Below are positions 1-7,867 of a stretch of 64,000 nt of DNA, in pieces. This stretch comes from an uncultured Sutterella sp. (lineage in GTDB: Bacteria > Pseudomonadota > Gammaproteobacteria > Burkholderiales > Burkholderiaceae_F). The DNA lies in assembly GCA_900754475.1 (NCBI GenBank), contig CAAECY010000078.1, positions 1-64,000 on the forward strand. Direction: 5' to 3'. Every line of letters starts with the position of its first letter. Position 1 is the stretch's first letter. The notes below the pieces were generated by a model that was given only the letters and a program-made list of their open reading frames with translations, had not been told where the DNA came from and ran no database searches. The position numbers and the translations under genes are program-made.

Positions 1-110
1 CGGTGCCGAAACTTTGACGAGGCGCTTCAGTGCATTGCCTGCTCACAAGGCTTGTTATGCAGATAGGTGATGCGTTCGCCCTGGGTAGCGTTTCGGTCGG
101 GGCGCCGAGT

Positions 111-119
111 TGCTACAAT
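111..119 (+). promoter_or_regulatory. extended -10 promoter for response regulator
   Basis: TGC followed by TACAAT at 114-119 forms an extended -10 element. The -35 region at 91-96 (TTTCGG, 17 bp spacer) is poor, as is usual for extended -10 promoters. A transcript from about 126 would give a 55 nt leader to the ATG at 182 and would exclude the upstream TTG at 110 as a start. Bases 1-110 hold no gene that I can recognise. Confidence 0.45.
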
Positions 120-181
120 CGAAAAATCCGCCGGTTGTCGCAACCGGTCGTTCGACCTCACTCAACGGGACGCAACAGAAC

Positions 182-844
182 ATGATCCGAATTCTCCTCA
201 TCGATGACCACACGCTCTTTCGCAGCGGGGTGAAGGCGCTTCTGCAGCGTCAGGCCGACTTCAAAGTGGTGGGCGAGGCGAGCGACGGACTTGAGGGCGT
301 CAAGCTCGTCGAGCAGGTCGAAGCCGACGTCGTGCTGCTCGACGTCGACATGCCGAGCATGAACGGGCTCGAAGCGCTCGCGCAGATCCGCGAGACGCAC
401 CCCGATCTGGCGGTCCTGATGCTCACGGTGAGCGAAGACTGCGAAATCCTCGGCGAATGCCTCAAGCTCGGCGCCCGCGGGTACCTCCTCAAGAAGATCG
501 ATCAGGACTTCCTCCTGCGCTCGATCCGCCTTGCGTATCAGGGCGACAGCGTCATCTCGCCGCAGATGATGTCGAAGTTCGTGAGCCAGATGTCCGACCC
601 CGATCAGGGCCGCAGCCGCACCGCCTATCCCGGGCAGGATCCCTCGGTGCTCACGCGCCGCGAACGCCAGACGCTCGCCTGGTTGGCCCGCGGCGTCTCG
701 AATAAGGAAATCGCCCGCGCGCTCTGCCTTGCGGAGTCGACGGTCAAGGTGCACGTGCAGAGCATCCTGCGCAAGCTCAACCTGTCGAGCCGCGTTCAGG
801 CCGCGATTTACGCGATCGAACACAAGATCGACAAGGAACTCTGA
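182..844 (+). CDS. NarL/FixJ-family response regulator
   Basis: This 220-residue two-component response regulator has an N-terminal receiver domain (about 1-120) and a C-terminal LuxR-type helix-turn-helix (about 157-220). Visible receiver residues are the acidic pair D8-D9, the phospho-acceptor D54 in LLDVDMPSMNG, T82 and K104 in YLLKK. The HTH carries the family pattern LTRRERQTL with SNKEIA and ESTVKVHV. I chose the ATG at 182 because the receiver begins immediately after it (MIRILLIDDH) and GGGA lies about 11 nt upstream; an in-frame TTG at 110 would add 24 unrelated residues and overlaps the promoter. It should act as a cytoplasmic DNA-binding regulator. No histidine kinase is adjacent inside the window, so its signal is unknown; a partner may lie left of base 1. 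Confidence 0.93.
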   Translation: MIRILLIDDHTLFRSGVKALLQRQADFKVVGEASDGLEGVKLVEQVEADVVLLDVDMPSMNGLEALAQIRETHPDLAVLMLTVSEDCEILGECLKLGARGYLLKKIDQDFLLRSIRLAYQGDSVISPQMMSKFVSQMSDPDQGRSRTAYPGQDPSVLTRRERQTLAWLARGVSNKEIARALCLAESTVKVHVQSILRKLNLSSRVQAAIYAIEHKIDKEL

Positions 845-910
845 GGAACTCCGAGGAATTCCGAGCGGATGCCCGACCCCGAAGCGGGGCGGGTCCGCGT
901 CAAAAAGAAA

Positions 911-953
911 AGGGCGGAAAGCGCGTACGGTGCTTCCCGCCCTTCGTCGTTTT
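911..953. terminator. bidirectional hairpin terminator between the regulator and trmL
   Basis: An inverted repeat pairs AGGGCGG-AAGC (from 911) with GCTTCCCGCCCT (to 943). A-rich sequence on the left and T-rich sequence on the right make it usable by the converging transcripts on both strands. Confidence 0.65.
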
Positions 954-961
954 CGGGTTGC

Positions 962-1432
962 TCAAACGCCGCCCGCGTACCCGTTCTGACGCCAGGCTTC
1001 GAACACGGTGACGGCCACGGTGTTCGAGAGGTTGAGCGAGCGGTTGTCGGGACGCATCGGGAGGCGAATGCGTTGCGACTCGGGGAAGCGCTCCCGAACG
1101 ACTTCCGGAAGGCCCTTGCTTTCCGAACCGAAGACGAACCAGTCGCCCGGGCGGAAATCCATGCGGGCAAAGGGCGTGCTCCCTTTGGTCGTCATGGCGA
1201 ACATGCGTTCGGGATCGGGCTTCTCGGCTTCGAGGAACGCCTCGAACGAATCGTGCACCTTGAGCGTGGCGTACTCGTGGTAGTCGAGCCCCGCCCGCTT
1301 CATCTGCTTGTCTTCGAGCGTGAAGCCCAGGGGACGGATCAGGTGCAGCTCGCACCCGGTGTTCGCGCAGAGGCGAATGACGTTGCCCGTATTGGGCGGG
1401 ATTTCCGGGGCGACGAGAACAACGTGGAACAT
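962..1432 (-). CDS. trmL: tRNA (cytidine(34)-2'-O)-methyltransferase TrmL
   Basis: TrmL is a SPOUT-class methyltransferase that 2'-O-methylates the wobble nucleotide (C34/cmnm5U34) of tRNA-Leu isoacceptors using S-adenosylmethionine. The 156-residue length matches the family. Visible motifs are motif 1 (NTGNVIRLCANTG, about 14-26), motif 2 (FGSESKGLP) and motif 3 (RSLNLSNTVAV), which build the trefoil-knot SAM site. It begins MFHVVLVAPEIPPNTGN, the canonical start. The start codon overlaps the rpoH stop by one base (TGATG), so translation is probably coupled, and this is the last gene of the ftsY-to-trmL operon. A hairpin follows at 911-953. Confidence 0.95.
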   Translation of the reverse strand: MFHVVLVAPEIPPNTGNVIRLCANTGCELHLIRPLGFTLEDKQMKRAGLDYHEYATLKVHDSFEAFLEAEKPDPERMFAMTTKGSTPFARMDFRPGDWFVFGSESKGLPEVVRERFPESQRIRLPMRPDNRSLNLSNTVAVTVFEAWRQNGYAGGV

Positions 1433-2493
1433 CAGTAATCTTCGTTGGAAAGCGCTTCGCGCATGCGGCGCAGCGCAAGTTTTTCGATTTGTCGGACGCG
1501 CTCGGCGGAGATGCCGAATTCGTCGGCGAGCGTCTGGAGCGTCACGGGCTTCACATTGCCGTTTTCGTCCTGATGCAGGTAGCGCGCTTCGATCACGCGG
1601 CGGCTGCGTTCGTCGAGCGCCTGGAGCGCCTTTTGAATGCCTTCGCCCTCCAGGCGCATGCGGTTCTCTTCTTCGAGCACCGCTTCGGGCTCGTCGCTTT
1701 TGCGCGTGAGCCAGTCCGAGGGCGTGAAGGAGCCCTCGTCGTCGTCCCGGGAGGAGCCTCCCGTCGGGGCGTCGAGGCTCGTTTCCTGCCCGTACATGCG
1801 CTCTTCCATTTCGAGCACTTCCCGGGGCTTCACGTCGAGCGTGAGCGCGATGCGTTCGGCCTGCTGGTTCGTGAGGGCGTATTGCGGGTCTTCTTTGAGC
1901 TGCCGCAGGTTGAAAAAGAGCTTGCGCTGGTTTTTCGTCGTGGCGAGCTTCACGATGCGCCAGTTGCGGATCACGTACTCCTGAATCTCGGAGCGAATCC
2001 AGTGCACGGCAAAGGTCATCAGACGGGCACCGCGGTCGGGGTCGTAGTGACGGATGGCCTTCATGAGGCCGATGTTCCCTTCCTGGATGAGGTCCGCGTA
2101 GGGGAGCCCGTAGCCGAGAAAGCCGCGGGCGATCGAAATGACGAGGCGCAGGTGGCTGAGAATCAGCTGCTGGGCGGCTTCGAGATCGTTTTTGTCGCGC
2201 AGTCGCACCGCAAGGTCGTGCTCTTCGTCGGCCGAGAGCATGGGGGCGCGATCGGCGGCCCGCATGAAGGCTTCGAGGTCGCCGAGCTGCCCGACGAGGG
2301 CGGGCGTTTTCGGGGGCGTGAAGGGTACGAGCGCGCGGCTCGAGGAGGTCGCTCCGGTTTCGACGGGCGAGATCTCCGCGGCGGGGGCGCGCGCCGCTTT
2401 GGCGCGCCGCGCACGTTTGGGACGCGGTTCGGCGTCGAGGACTTCCGGGGCCTCGGGAGCCGTCGTGTCGGGGCGATTGTCGGAGTCGACCAT
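1432..2493 (-). CDS. rpoH: RNA polymerase sigma factor RpoH (sigma-32)
   Basis: This 353-residue heat-shock sigma factor directs RNA polymerase to chaperone and protease promoters. Region 2 carries DLIQEGNIGLMKAIRHYDP and the -10 recognition stretch around TFAVHWIRSEI. The diagnostic RpoH box QRKLFFNLR is at 189-197, and region 4 ends with an HTH (TLQTLADEFGISAERVRQIE). I chose the ATG at 2493 because a strong AGGAG ribosome site precedes it; the open frame continues upstream through ftsX but is not supported there. The first 60 or so residues are an Ala/Pro/Arg-rich extension not typical of the approximately 285-residue enterobacterial protein. It lies 20 bp after ftsX, the usual proteobacterial arrangement, and overlaps trmL. 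Confidence 0.96.
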   Translation of the reverse strand: MVDSDNRPDTTAPEAPEVLDAEPRPKRARRAKAARAPAAEISPVETGATSSSRALVPFTPPKTPALVGQLGDLEAFMRAADRAPMLSADEEHDLAVRLRDKNDLEAAQQLILSHLRLVISIARGFLGYGLPYADLIQEGNIGLMKAIRHYDPDRGARLMTFAVHWIRSEIQEYVIRNWRIVKLATTKNQRKLFFNLRQLKEDPQYALTNQQAERIALTLDVKPREVLEMEERMYGQETSLDAPTGGSSRDDDEGSFTPSDWLTRKSDEPEAVLEEENRMRLEGEGIQKALQALDERSRRVIEARYLHQDENGNVKPVTLQTLADEFGISAERVRQIEKLALRRMREALSNEDY

Positions 2494-2513
2494 ACGCTCT
2501 CTCCTCGAGGGGT

Positions 2514-3413
2514 TCAGCGGGCTCCGCCGCGGATCTGACGCCACGTATCGGCGGCGACCGCCGAGGCGACGATGCCCCCGACGACGGCGCAACCGAGAAC
2601 GATCCCGAGGCACCAGTCCGCGGGAGGGAGCATGAGCGAAACCGCGGCGTCGTAGAGACTCGCGACGGAAGCGACCGCCCGACCGAAAACGATCAGCCCG
2701 ATCTTCGTGATCCCGAGAGCCAGAACGGCCGAGGTGCCCATGAGGAGAAAGCCGCGCCAGGCATAGGGGCGCACGGCAAAGGAGGGCGAAGCGCCGAAGA
2801 GGTGCAAAGCCCGCATTTCCGAGCGGGCCGACGAACTCGTGAGGCGCACGGCCGTGCCGAGTACGAGCACGACGAGAAGCAGGACGACGGAACCGAGGCA
2901 CACGAGCCCCACGTTGGCCGCACGCGTGACGGCCTGGAGCTTCTCGTGCCAGGAAATTTCATAAGGCACGAAGTCGACCCCGCGGATGGCTTCGATCGCT
3001 TGGGCGGCCTCTTCGATTTTCGCGTTGCTCATGTCGTTGGCGAGCGTGGCGATCACGATGTCGGGAAGCGGATTGCTCGCGCTCTTGGCGGGCTTGATCC
3101 CGAGTCGTTCGTTGAGTTCCGCGTAGGCGTCTTCCTTCTTGATGATGCGGGTCGAGACGACCTCGTCGATGGCGCGGATTTCCTCTTCGACGCGGGCCGC
3201 GTCGGCCTTCTCCGTCGTGAAGACCGTGATTTCGACGGAGGTCGGCAGGCTGCGAAGCGGCTCCGAGAGACCGTAGAAAATGCAGGCGATGAAAAGCGGA
3301 ATGGAAAGGGCCAGGGCCGAAAGGCACGTCGCAAAGACGAACGGCGACGCATCGCGTCGAAGTCCTCGAAGCGTCTCCTGCAAGGCCCAGCGGCGACTCG
3401 TCACGAAGCTCAT
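2514..3413 (-). CDS. ftsX: cell division permease FtsX
   Basis: FtsX is the membrane half of the FtsEX complex, which acts at the septum to recruit division proteins and activate cell-wall amidases through periplasmic partners. The 299-residue protein shows the family layout: a short cytoplasmic N-terminus, a first transmembrane segment (about 24-48, FVFATCLSALALSIPLFIA), a periplasmic region of roughly 110 residues (about 50-165), then three more hydrophobic segments between about 170 and 290. Its start overlaps the ftsE stop by 4 nt (ATGA), the usual coupled arrangement. Confidence 0.95.
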   Translation of the reverse strand: MSFVTSRRWALQETLRGLRRDASPFVFATCLSALALSIPLFIACIFYGLSEPLRSLPTSVEITVFTTEKADAARVEEEIRAIDEVVSTRIIKKEDAYAELNERLGIKPAKSASNPLPDIVIATLANDMSNAKIEEAAQAIEAIRGVDFVPYEISWHEKLQAVTRAANVGLVCLGSVVLLLVVLVLGTAVRLTSSSARSEMRALHLFGASPSFAVRPYAWRGFLLMGTSAVLALGITKIGLIVFGRAVASVASLYDAAVSLMLPPADWCLGIVLGCAVVGGIVASAVAADTWRQIRGGAR

Positions 3414-4075
3414 ACCCGGCCTCCCCGAGTCGAAAGCGGAATTTCACGGAACGGAACGCCCTGCGGCGCGATGCGCTCGTGGCTCGCCGCAACGACCGTT
3501 ACGCCCGCCTCGACGAAGGCGCCGAGCAGATCGAGAAGCGTCCGGGCGTTCGACTTGTCGAGGTGAGCGACGGGCTCGTCCGCGAGGATCACCACCGGAC
3601 GGTTGACGACGGCGCGCGCCAGGTTGACGAGCTGACGCTGCCCGGCCGAAAGGTGTCGGGGCAGTTGGGTCGCGAGTTCGGCGATGCCGCACTTCTCGAG
3701 CGCGAGCAGGGCGCGGCTGCGGGCTTCGCCGAAGGACTCTTCGGCAGCGAGCGCCGGCAGCATGACGTTGTCGTGGATCGAGCGGTCGTCGAGCAGAAGC
3801 CCTTCCTGAACCATAAGCCCCATCGAGCGGCGAAGCCAGCGGCGTTGAACCTCGTTGAAGCGGTCCACCCGGTCGCCCGCGACGATGATTTCGCCCGCGG
3901 CCGGTCGTTCGAGGCCCGCCAGCAGACGCAGGACCGTACTCTTGCCGCAACCCGTGTTGCCGTGCAAAAGGACGAATTCGCCCCGCCCCACCGTAAGCGA
4001 GAGGTTCTCGAAAACCGTGCGGCCGTCGTAGGCCGCTGTGACGTTGCGCAGCTCGAGGAGCGTTTCTTCGGTCAT
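3410..4075 (-). CDS. ftsE: cell division ATP-binding protein FtsE
   Basis: FtsE is the ABC-type ATPase of the FtsEX septation complex. In 221 residues it has Walker A GNTGCGKST (39-47), a Q-loop (VQEGLLLDD), the ABC signature (LSAGQRQ) and Walker B (VVILADEP) followed by the H-loop (ASHE). The signature has A instead of the second G, a common FtsE variant. It overlaps ppx upstream and ftsX downstream by 4 nt each, so ppx-ftsE-ftsX form a tightly coupled unit. Confidence 0.95.
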   Translation of the reverse strand: MTEETLLELRNVTAAYDGRTVFENLSLTVGRGEFVLLHGNTGCGKSTVLRLLAGLERPAAGEIIVAGDRVDRFNEVQRRWLRRSMGLMVQEGLLLDDRSIHDNVMLPALAAEESFGEARSRALLALEKCGIAELATQLPRHLSAGQRQLVNLARAVVNRPVVILADEPVAHLDKSNARTLLDLLGAFVEAGVTVVAASHERIAPQGVPFREIPLSTRGGRV

Positions 4076-5544
4076 GCGATGGCGAACCTTTCAAAGCGCA
4101 CCGTGCGACCGATGCGACTCCAGTTGAGCGATTCCTCGTTGAGGAGGTAGTCCGTCAGCGGATGCTGATTGAGCCACACGGGATCGATCCGAACGACGAG
4201 CTCGTCGCCGTTGCGCTCGAACTTCATGACGGGCAGCGTCACGTCGACGCGCGCATGCGCCAGAATCACCGCAAGACGCACGGCGAGGACCGATTCCCAC
4301 GAGACGCACCAGTCCGAGGGCGCCCCGAGCTTTTTCAGGGTGCCGCGCTGCGCGAGCACGAGCGTCGCCATGCGGATCTGCTCGCTGTGCGCAAAGCCCG
4401 GCATGTCGGTGTTCGAGATGATGTACTGGCCGTGGCGGTGGTAGCGCGACGAGGTGATGAGCATCCCCACCTCGTGCATGAGCGCGGCCCAGCGCAGGAG
4501 CTTCAGGTCGTCGTCGGGCGTTTCGGGGGCGAGCCTGCGACAGAGTTCGACCGCGGTCGACGACACGCGTTCGGCCTGATCCGCGTCGACGAGCGCCTTT
4601 TTCATGAGCGCTTCGACCGAAATTTCGCGGGTGTCGCGGTCGGAGAAGCGCCCCCAGAGGTCGTAGAGCAACCCAACGCGCAACGCGCCCGACGCGGGAC
4701 GCATGCTGCGGATGCCGAGCGTGCGGAAGACGGCCGTCAGTACGGCAAGGCCCCCGGCGATGACTTCCCGACGATCTTCCTTGAGGCCCGTAAAGCGGAT
4801 GTTGCGCACGTCCTTCGCCTCAAGCAGCATGCGCGTCAGCTTTTCGAGGTGTTCGGGCGTCACCGCGCCGTCGCTCCAGCCGAGCGCGACGCAAATGTCG
4901 GAAACCGCACCGAACGTGCCCGCGGAGCCGAAGGCCTCGTCGTAGTTTTCGGGCCCGAAAAGCCGCCCCCCTTCTTCGATTTCAGCCTCACAAGCCGTGA
5001 CGGCCTGCTCGAAGCTCTTGGGCGTGATGCGCCCGTCGCGGAAGTGTCGGATGGACGTATTGACGCAACCGATCTTGTAGGACTCGCACCGTTCGGGTTC
5101 GAGCCCGCGGCCGACGATGAATTCGGTGCTCGCTCCGCCGATGTCCACGATCAGACGGCGCTTTTCGGAGGGCGGCAGCGTGTTGGCGCAACCCTTGAAG
5201 ACAAGGCGCGCTTCTTCGTGCCCGGAGAGGAGTTCGATCTTGTAGCCGAGCACCTGTTCGGCCTTCTCGAGGAATTCTTTGGAGTTCGTTGCGGCGCGCA
5301 GAGCCTGCGTGCCGACGGCTCGCACCTGATGCTTCGGGAGCCCCTGGAGGCGTTCGTTGAAACGCGCGAGCGTCGCCAGAGCGCGCGCCTGAATTTCTGG
5401 CGTGAGCGCGCCGTGTTCATCAAAACCGCCCGCCAGGCGCACGGTTTCCTTCCAGTAGCTCTGCGTAACGATGCGGTCGCCTTCGACGCGTCCGATTTCG
5501 ACGCGGAAGCTGTTGCTGCCGAGATCCACGGCTCCGAGAAGCAT
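4072..5544 (-). CDS. ppx: Ppx/GppA exopolyphosphatase
   Basis: This protein of the Ppx/GppA phosphatase family hydrolyses inorganic polyphosphate and/or pppGpp. The 490 residues begin with the phosphate-1 motif GAVDLGSNSFRVEIG of the actin-like ASKHA fold, followed by a phosphate-2 stretch (IVDIGGASTEFIVG). The C-terminal part (from about 310) resembles the HD-like domain of long Ppx proteins (MHEVG and neighbouring His/Asp). I chose the ATG at 5544, where the catalytic fold begins; an upstream GTG at 5613 would add 23 residues and cross a hairpin. A gene for polyP/(p)ppGpp turnover between ftsY and ftsE, overlapping ftsE by 4 nt, is not the arrangement I know from E. coli. Ppx versus GppA specificity cannot be decided from sequence. 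Confidence 0.9.
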   Translation of the reverse strand: MLLGAVDLGSNSFRVEIGRVEGDRIVTQSYWKETVRLAGGFDEHGALTPEIQARALATLARFNERLQGLPKHQVRAVGTQALRAATNSKEFLEKAEQVLGYKIELLSGHEEARLVFKGCANTLPPSEKRRLIVDIGGASTEFIVGRGLEPERCESYKIGCVNTSIRHFRDGRITPKSFEQAVTACEAEIEEGGRLFGPENYDEAFGSAGTFGAVSDICVALGWSDGAVTPEHLEKLTRMLLEAKDVRNIRFTGLKEDRREVIAGGLAVLTAVFRTLGIRSMRPASGALRVGLLYDLWGRFSDRDTREISVEALMKKALVDADQAERVSSTAVELCRRLAPETPDDDLKLLRWAALMHEVGMLITSSRYHRHGQYIISNTDMPGFAHSEQIRMATLVLAQRGTLKKLGAPSDWCVSWESVLAVRLAVILAHARVDVTLPVMKFERNGDELVVRIDPVWLNQHPLTDYLLNEESLNWSRIGRTVRFERFAIA

Positions 5545-5582
5545 GATGATGTCCTTCGAGGGAAGTGTTTGTTTCGAATGAG

Positions 5583-5603
5583 CGGCCCGAAGGGGTCGGG
5601 CCG
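5583..5603. other. intercistronic hairpin between ftsY and ppx
   Basis: A perfect 8 bp GC-rich inverted repeat (CGGCCCGA / TCGGGCCG, loop AGGGG) lies in the 82 nt between ftsY and ppx. No T-run follows on the minus strand, so it is more likely an RNA-processing, pausing or stability element than an intrinsic terminator. Confidence 0.4.
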
Positions 5604-5626
5604 TCCGGTTCACGGGACGCTTCGAA

Positions 5627-6583
5627 TCAGTCGTCCTTTTCGGTGGCCGGCGTTGCAGGGTCGAGCCCGACGAGCGTGTTGGCGAACTCGAGCGCTCGGA
5701 AGGGCTGCAGGTCTTCGAGCTGCTCGCCCACGCCGATGAAGTAAATGGGGAGCGGCTTTTCGCGGCGCATCTGCGTGATGGCGGCGAGCACGCCGCCCTT
5801 GGCGGTGCCGTCCAACTTCGTGATGATGAGCCCGGTGAGCGTCACCGCCTTGTCGAAGGCTTCGACCTGCATGAGGGCGTTCTGCCCGTTCGTGCCGTCG
5901 ACGACCAGAATCGATTCGTGGGGCGCCCCTTCCATGGCCTTTTCCTGGGAGCGGCGGATGCGGCGCAGCTCTTCCATCAGATTGATCTGCGTGGGAAGAC
6001 GCCCCGCCGTGTCGGCGATGACGATGTCGATGCCGCGCGCACGGGCCGCGTTGACGGCGTCGAAGACGACCGCGGCGGGGTCGCCGCCGCTTTGCGAAAT
6101 GACTTCGATGCGGTTGCGTTCGCCCCAGACGGCCAACTGTTCGCGGGCCGCGGCACGGAAGGTGTCGCCCGCGGCGAGAAGCACGGACTTGCCGTTTTCG
6201 GCGAAGCGCTTGGCGAGCTTGCCGATCGAGGTGGTTTTGCCGGCACCGTTGACGCCCGTCATCATGATGACGAGCGGCTTGGCCTGCTCCAGGTCGAGCG
6301 TCCCTTCGGCGGGCAGAAGCAGGGCGTGAAGTTCGTCGCGCAGCGCGAGGCGCACTTCGTCCTGGGTTTTGAGACCGCGCAACTTAATGGCGTCTCGCAA
6401 ACGTTGTAGGATACGGGTGGAAGTTTGCACGCCGACATCGGCCGTAATCAAGGCATATTCAAGCTCTTCGAGGAAGTCCTCGTCGACCACGCCGCCCGAA
6501 AAGAGGCCGACGATGTTGACGCGTGTGCGGGCGAGTCCGTTCTTAAGACGGGAGAGCCACCCTTCGGAAGATCCAAATCCCAT
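5627..6583 (-). CDS. ftsY: signal recognition particle receptor FtsY
   Basis: FtsY is the SRP receptor GTPase that delivers ribosomes translating membrane proteins to the translocon. The 318-residue form contains essentially only the NG domain: N-domain helices (about 1-110), then G1 GVNGAGKTT, G2 DTFRAAA, G3 DTAGRLPTQ and G4 TKLDG. The long acidic A domain of E. coli FtsY is absent; only a short amphipathic N-terminus (GWLSRLKNGLARTR) remains, which could bind membrane. The ATG at 6583 fits this; the frame stays open upstream into the rsmD leader but encodes nothing family-like. It is the first gene of the minus-strand operon through trmL. Confidence 0.95.
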   Translation of the reverse strand: MGFGSSEGWLSRLKNGLARTRVNIVGLFSGGVVDEDFLEELEYALITADVGVQTSTRILQRLRDAIKLRGLKTQDEVRLALRDELHALLLPAEGTLDLEQAKPLVIMMTGVNGAGKTTSIGKLAKRFAENGKSVLLAAGDTFRAAAREQLAVWGERNRIEVISQSGGDPAAVVFDAVNAARARGIDIVIADTAGRLPTQINLMEELRRIRRSQEKAMEGAPHESILVVDGTNGQNALMQVEAFDKAVTLTGLIITKLDGTAKGGVLAAITQMRREKPLPIYFIGVGEQLEDLQPFRALEFANTLVGLDPATPATEKDD

Positions 6584-6617
6584 ACCAGTCCGTTTGTTGA
6601 TATCAATGGCAATTCGC

Positions 6618-6646
6618 AAAAAAGGCGCGGGCACCCCTCGGGGTGC
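6618..6646 (-). other. hairpin plus T-run in the ftsY/rsmD divergent region
   Basis: GCACCC-CTCG-GGGTGC at 6631-6646 is a perfect 6 bp hairpin. Read on the minus strand it is followed, after 7 nt, by six T (6618-6623). It could be a weak terminator that blocks transcription running into ftsY, or an attenuator in the ftsY leader. Confidence 0.3.
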
Positions 6647-6695
6647 GGGCCTCACAAGTTTAACAACCTCTCGGAATCCTAGGGGAGCGGGCGTT

Positions 6696-7337
6696 GTGCG
6701 CATCGTCGGCGGCGATTGGCGCCGCACGCCCGTGGCCGTGATGTCGCACGAAGGGCTTCGTCCGACATCGGAACGCGTTCGCGAAACGGTGTTCGATTGG
6801 ATGACGCATCTCGTCGGGTCGCTTGTCGGGCAGCGCGTGCTCGACCTCTTTGCGGGGTCGGGCGCGCTGGGTCTGGAGGCTGCGAGCCGCGGGGCGCGCG
6901 AGGTGGACTGGGTCGAACGGGATCGGGCGGCCGCAGCGGGTCTGCGCGCGACGCTCGAGCGCTTGAAGGCGGGTCCGGAACGGCGCGTTCATACGGCGGA
7001 CGCTTTTCTCTTTTTGCAGTCGGCGGGCACCTACGACCTGGTGTTCGTCGATCCGCCCTTCGCGCGCGAACTTCAGGAGTCCGCCGTTCGCGACGTGCTC
7101 GGGCACTTGGCGCCCGAAGGATTGATTTACGTGGAGAGCCCCTCGGAGGTGCTGCCTTCGGAGGTGCTCGAGCGCCTCGGGCTCGTGCGCGTTCGTTCGG
7201 GGTCGGCGGGCGCCGTGGCCTTCGAGCTTCTTGCGCGGGCGGGAAGCTGTACGGCGTCGCTTGCGAAACTCACGAAAGAAGAAAAGCGCGCGCTTCGCAA
7301 AGCCAAAGCGGCGCCGAGCGGGGAGAAAGACGCATGA
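6696..7337 (+). CDS. rsmD: 16S rRNA (guanine(966)-N2)-methyltransferase RsmD
   Basis: RsmD methylates G966 of 16S rRNA in the 30S subunit. From the GTG at 6696 it is 213 residues and begins [10 protein letters not shown], matching the family start. Motifs are [17 protein letters not shown], the SAM-binding motif [16 protein letters not shown], and the catalytic DPPF in [10 protein letters not shown]. The GTG is preceded by AGGGGAG at 6681-6687. An in-frame ATG at 6606 would add 30 residues, but that stretch uses codons rare elsewhere here (TTA, ACA, AGT, AGG) and includes the hairpin above, so I prefer the GTG. It overlaps coaD by 4 nt, the usual rsmD-coaD pair. Confidence 0.92.
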   Translation: MRIVGGDWRRTPVAVMSHEGLRPTSERVRETVFDWMTHLVGSLVGQRVLDLFAGSGALGLEAASRGAREVDWVERDRAAAAGLRATLERLKAGPERRVHTADAFLFLQSAGTYDLVFVDPPFARELQESAVRDVLGHLAPEGLIYVESPSEVLPSEVLERLGLVRVRSGSAGAVAFELLARAGSCTASLAKLTKEEKRALRKAKAAPSGEKDA

Positions 7338-7816
7338 TCAAGGCGGTCTATCCTGGGACGTTCGACCCCATGACGAACGGTCACGTCGACATCGTTCGCC
7401 GTGCGGCCCGCATTTTCGACGGCGTGATCGTCGCCGTGGCGGCGAGTACGGGCAAGCACCCGATGCTCACCCTGGAGGAGCGCCTGCAGGTTGCCCGCAC
7501 GGTGTGCTCCGACTTCCCGAACGTGGAGGTATGCGCTTTCGAAGGACTCTTGAAGAACTTCGTCCTCCAAAGCGGCGCGCGCGTCATCGTGCGCGGCGCG
7601 CGGGCGGTGAGCGACTTCGAGTACGAATTTCAGATGGCGGGCATGAACCGTCAGTTGATGCCCGACGTGGAGACGGTGTTTCTGATGCCCTCCGACCGGC
7701 ACCAGTTCGTTTCGGGTACGTTCGTACGCGAGATCGCCCGACTCGGGGGCGAGGATGCGGCGAAATTCGTCGATCCGCGCATCTGGCCGATTCTCAAAGC
7801 GGCCGCCCTTCGATAA
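7334..7816 (+). CDS. coaD: phosphopantetheine adenylyltransferase CoaD
   Basis: CoaD transfers AMP from ATP to 4'-phosphopantetheine, the penultimate step of coenzyme A synthesis. The 160-residue protein starts [17 protein letters not shown], which contains the nucleotidyltransferase TNGH (T/HxGH) site. It also carries [19 protein letters not shown] and a C-terminal [13 protein letters not shown] equivalent to the ISSTxVRE motif. Length is exactly as expected. It overlaps rsmD by ATGA and is followed directly by a strong terminator, so the two genes form a short transcription unit. Confidence 0.97.
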   Translation: MIKAVYPGTFDPMTNGHVDIVRRAARIFDGVIVAVAASTGKHPMLTLEERLQVARTVCSDFPNVEVCAFEGLLKNFVLQSGARVIVRGARAVSDFEYEFQMAGMNRQLMPDVETVFLMPSDRHQFVSGTFVREIARLGGEDAAKFVDPRIWPILKAAALR

Positions 7817-7826
7817 GACGCCACGA

Positions 7827-7854
7827 AAAACGGACGCCCGAGAGCGTCCGTTTT
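7827..7854. terminator. bidirectional terminator between coaD and the AsmA gene
   Basis: AAAACGGACGC and GCGTCCGTTTT form a perfect 11 bp stem with a 6 nt loop. The A-run and T-run at its ends serve both converging strands. Confidence 0.85.
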
Positions 7855-7867
7855 CATGTCCGACACC

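Noticed and set aside
110..181. TTG start giving 24 more residues for the response regulator
   Set aside because: The extra residues are not part of the receiver fold, and the TTG overlaps the probable -10 promoter element.
2494..2901. Upstream extension of the rpoH frame by 136 codons
   Set aside because: The extra part lies inside ftsX in another frame and is Arg-rich noise. AGGAG directly before the ATG at 2493 marks the true start.
6606..6695. ATG at 6606 as the rsmD start
   Set aside because: The stretch uses codons rare in neighbouring genes, includes a hairpin, and lacks a ribosome site; GTG at 6696 has AGGGGAG upstream.
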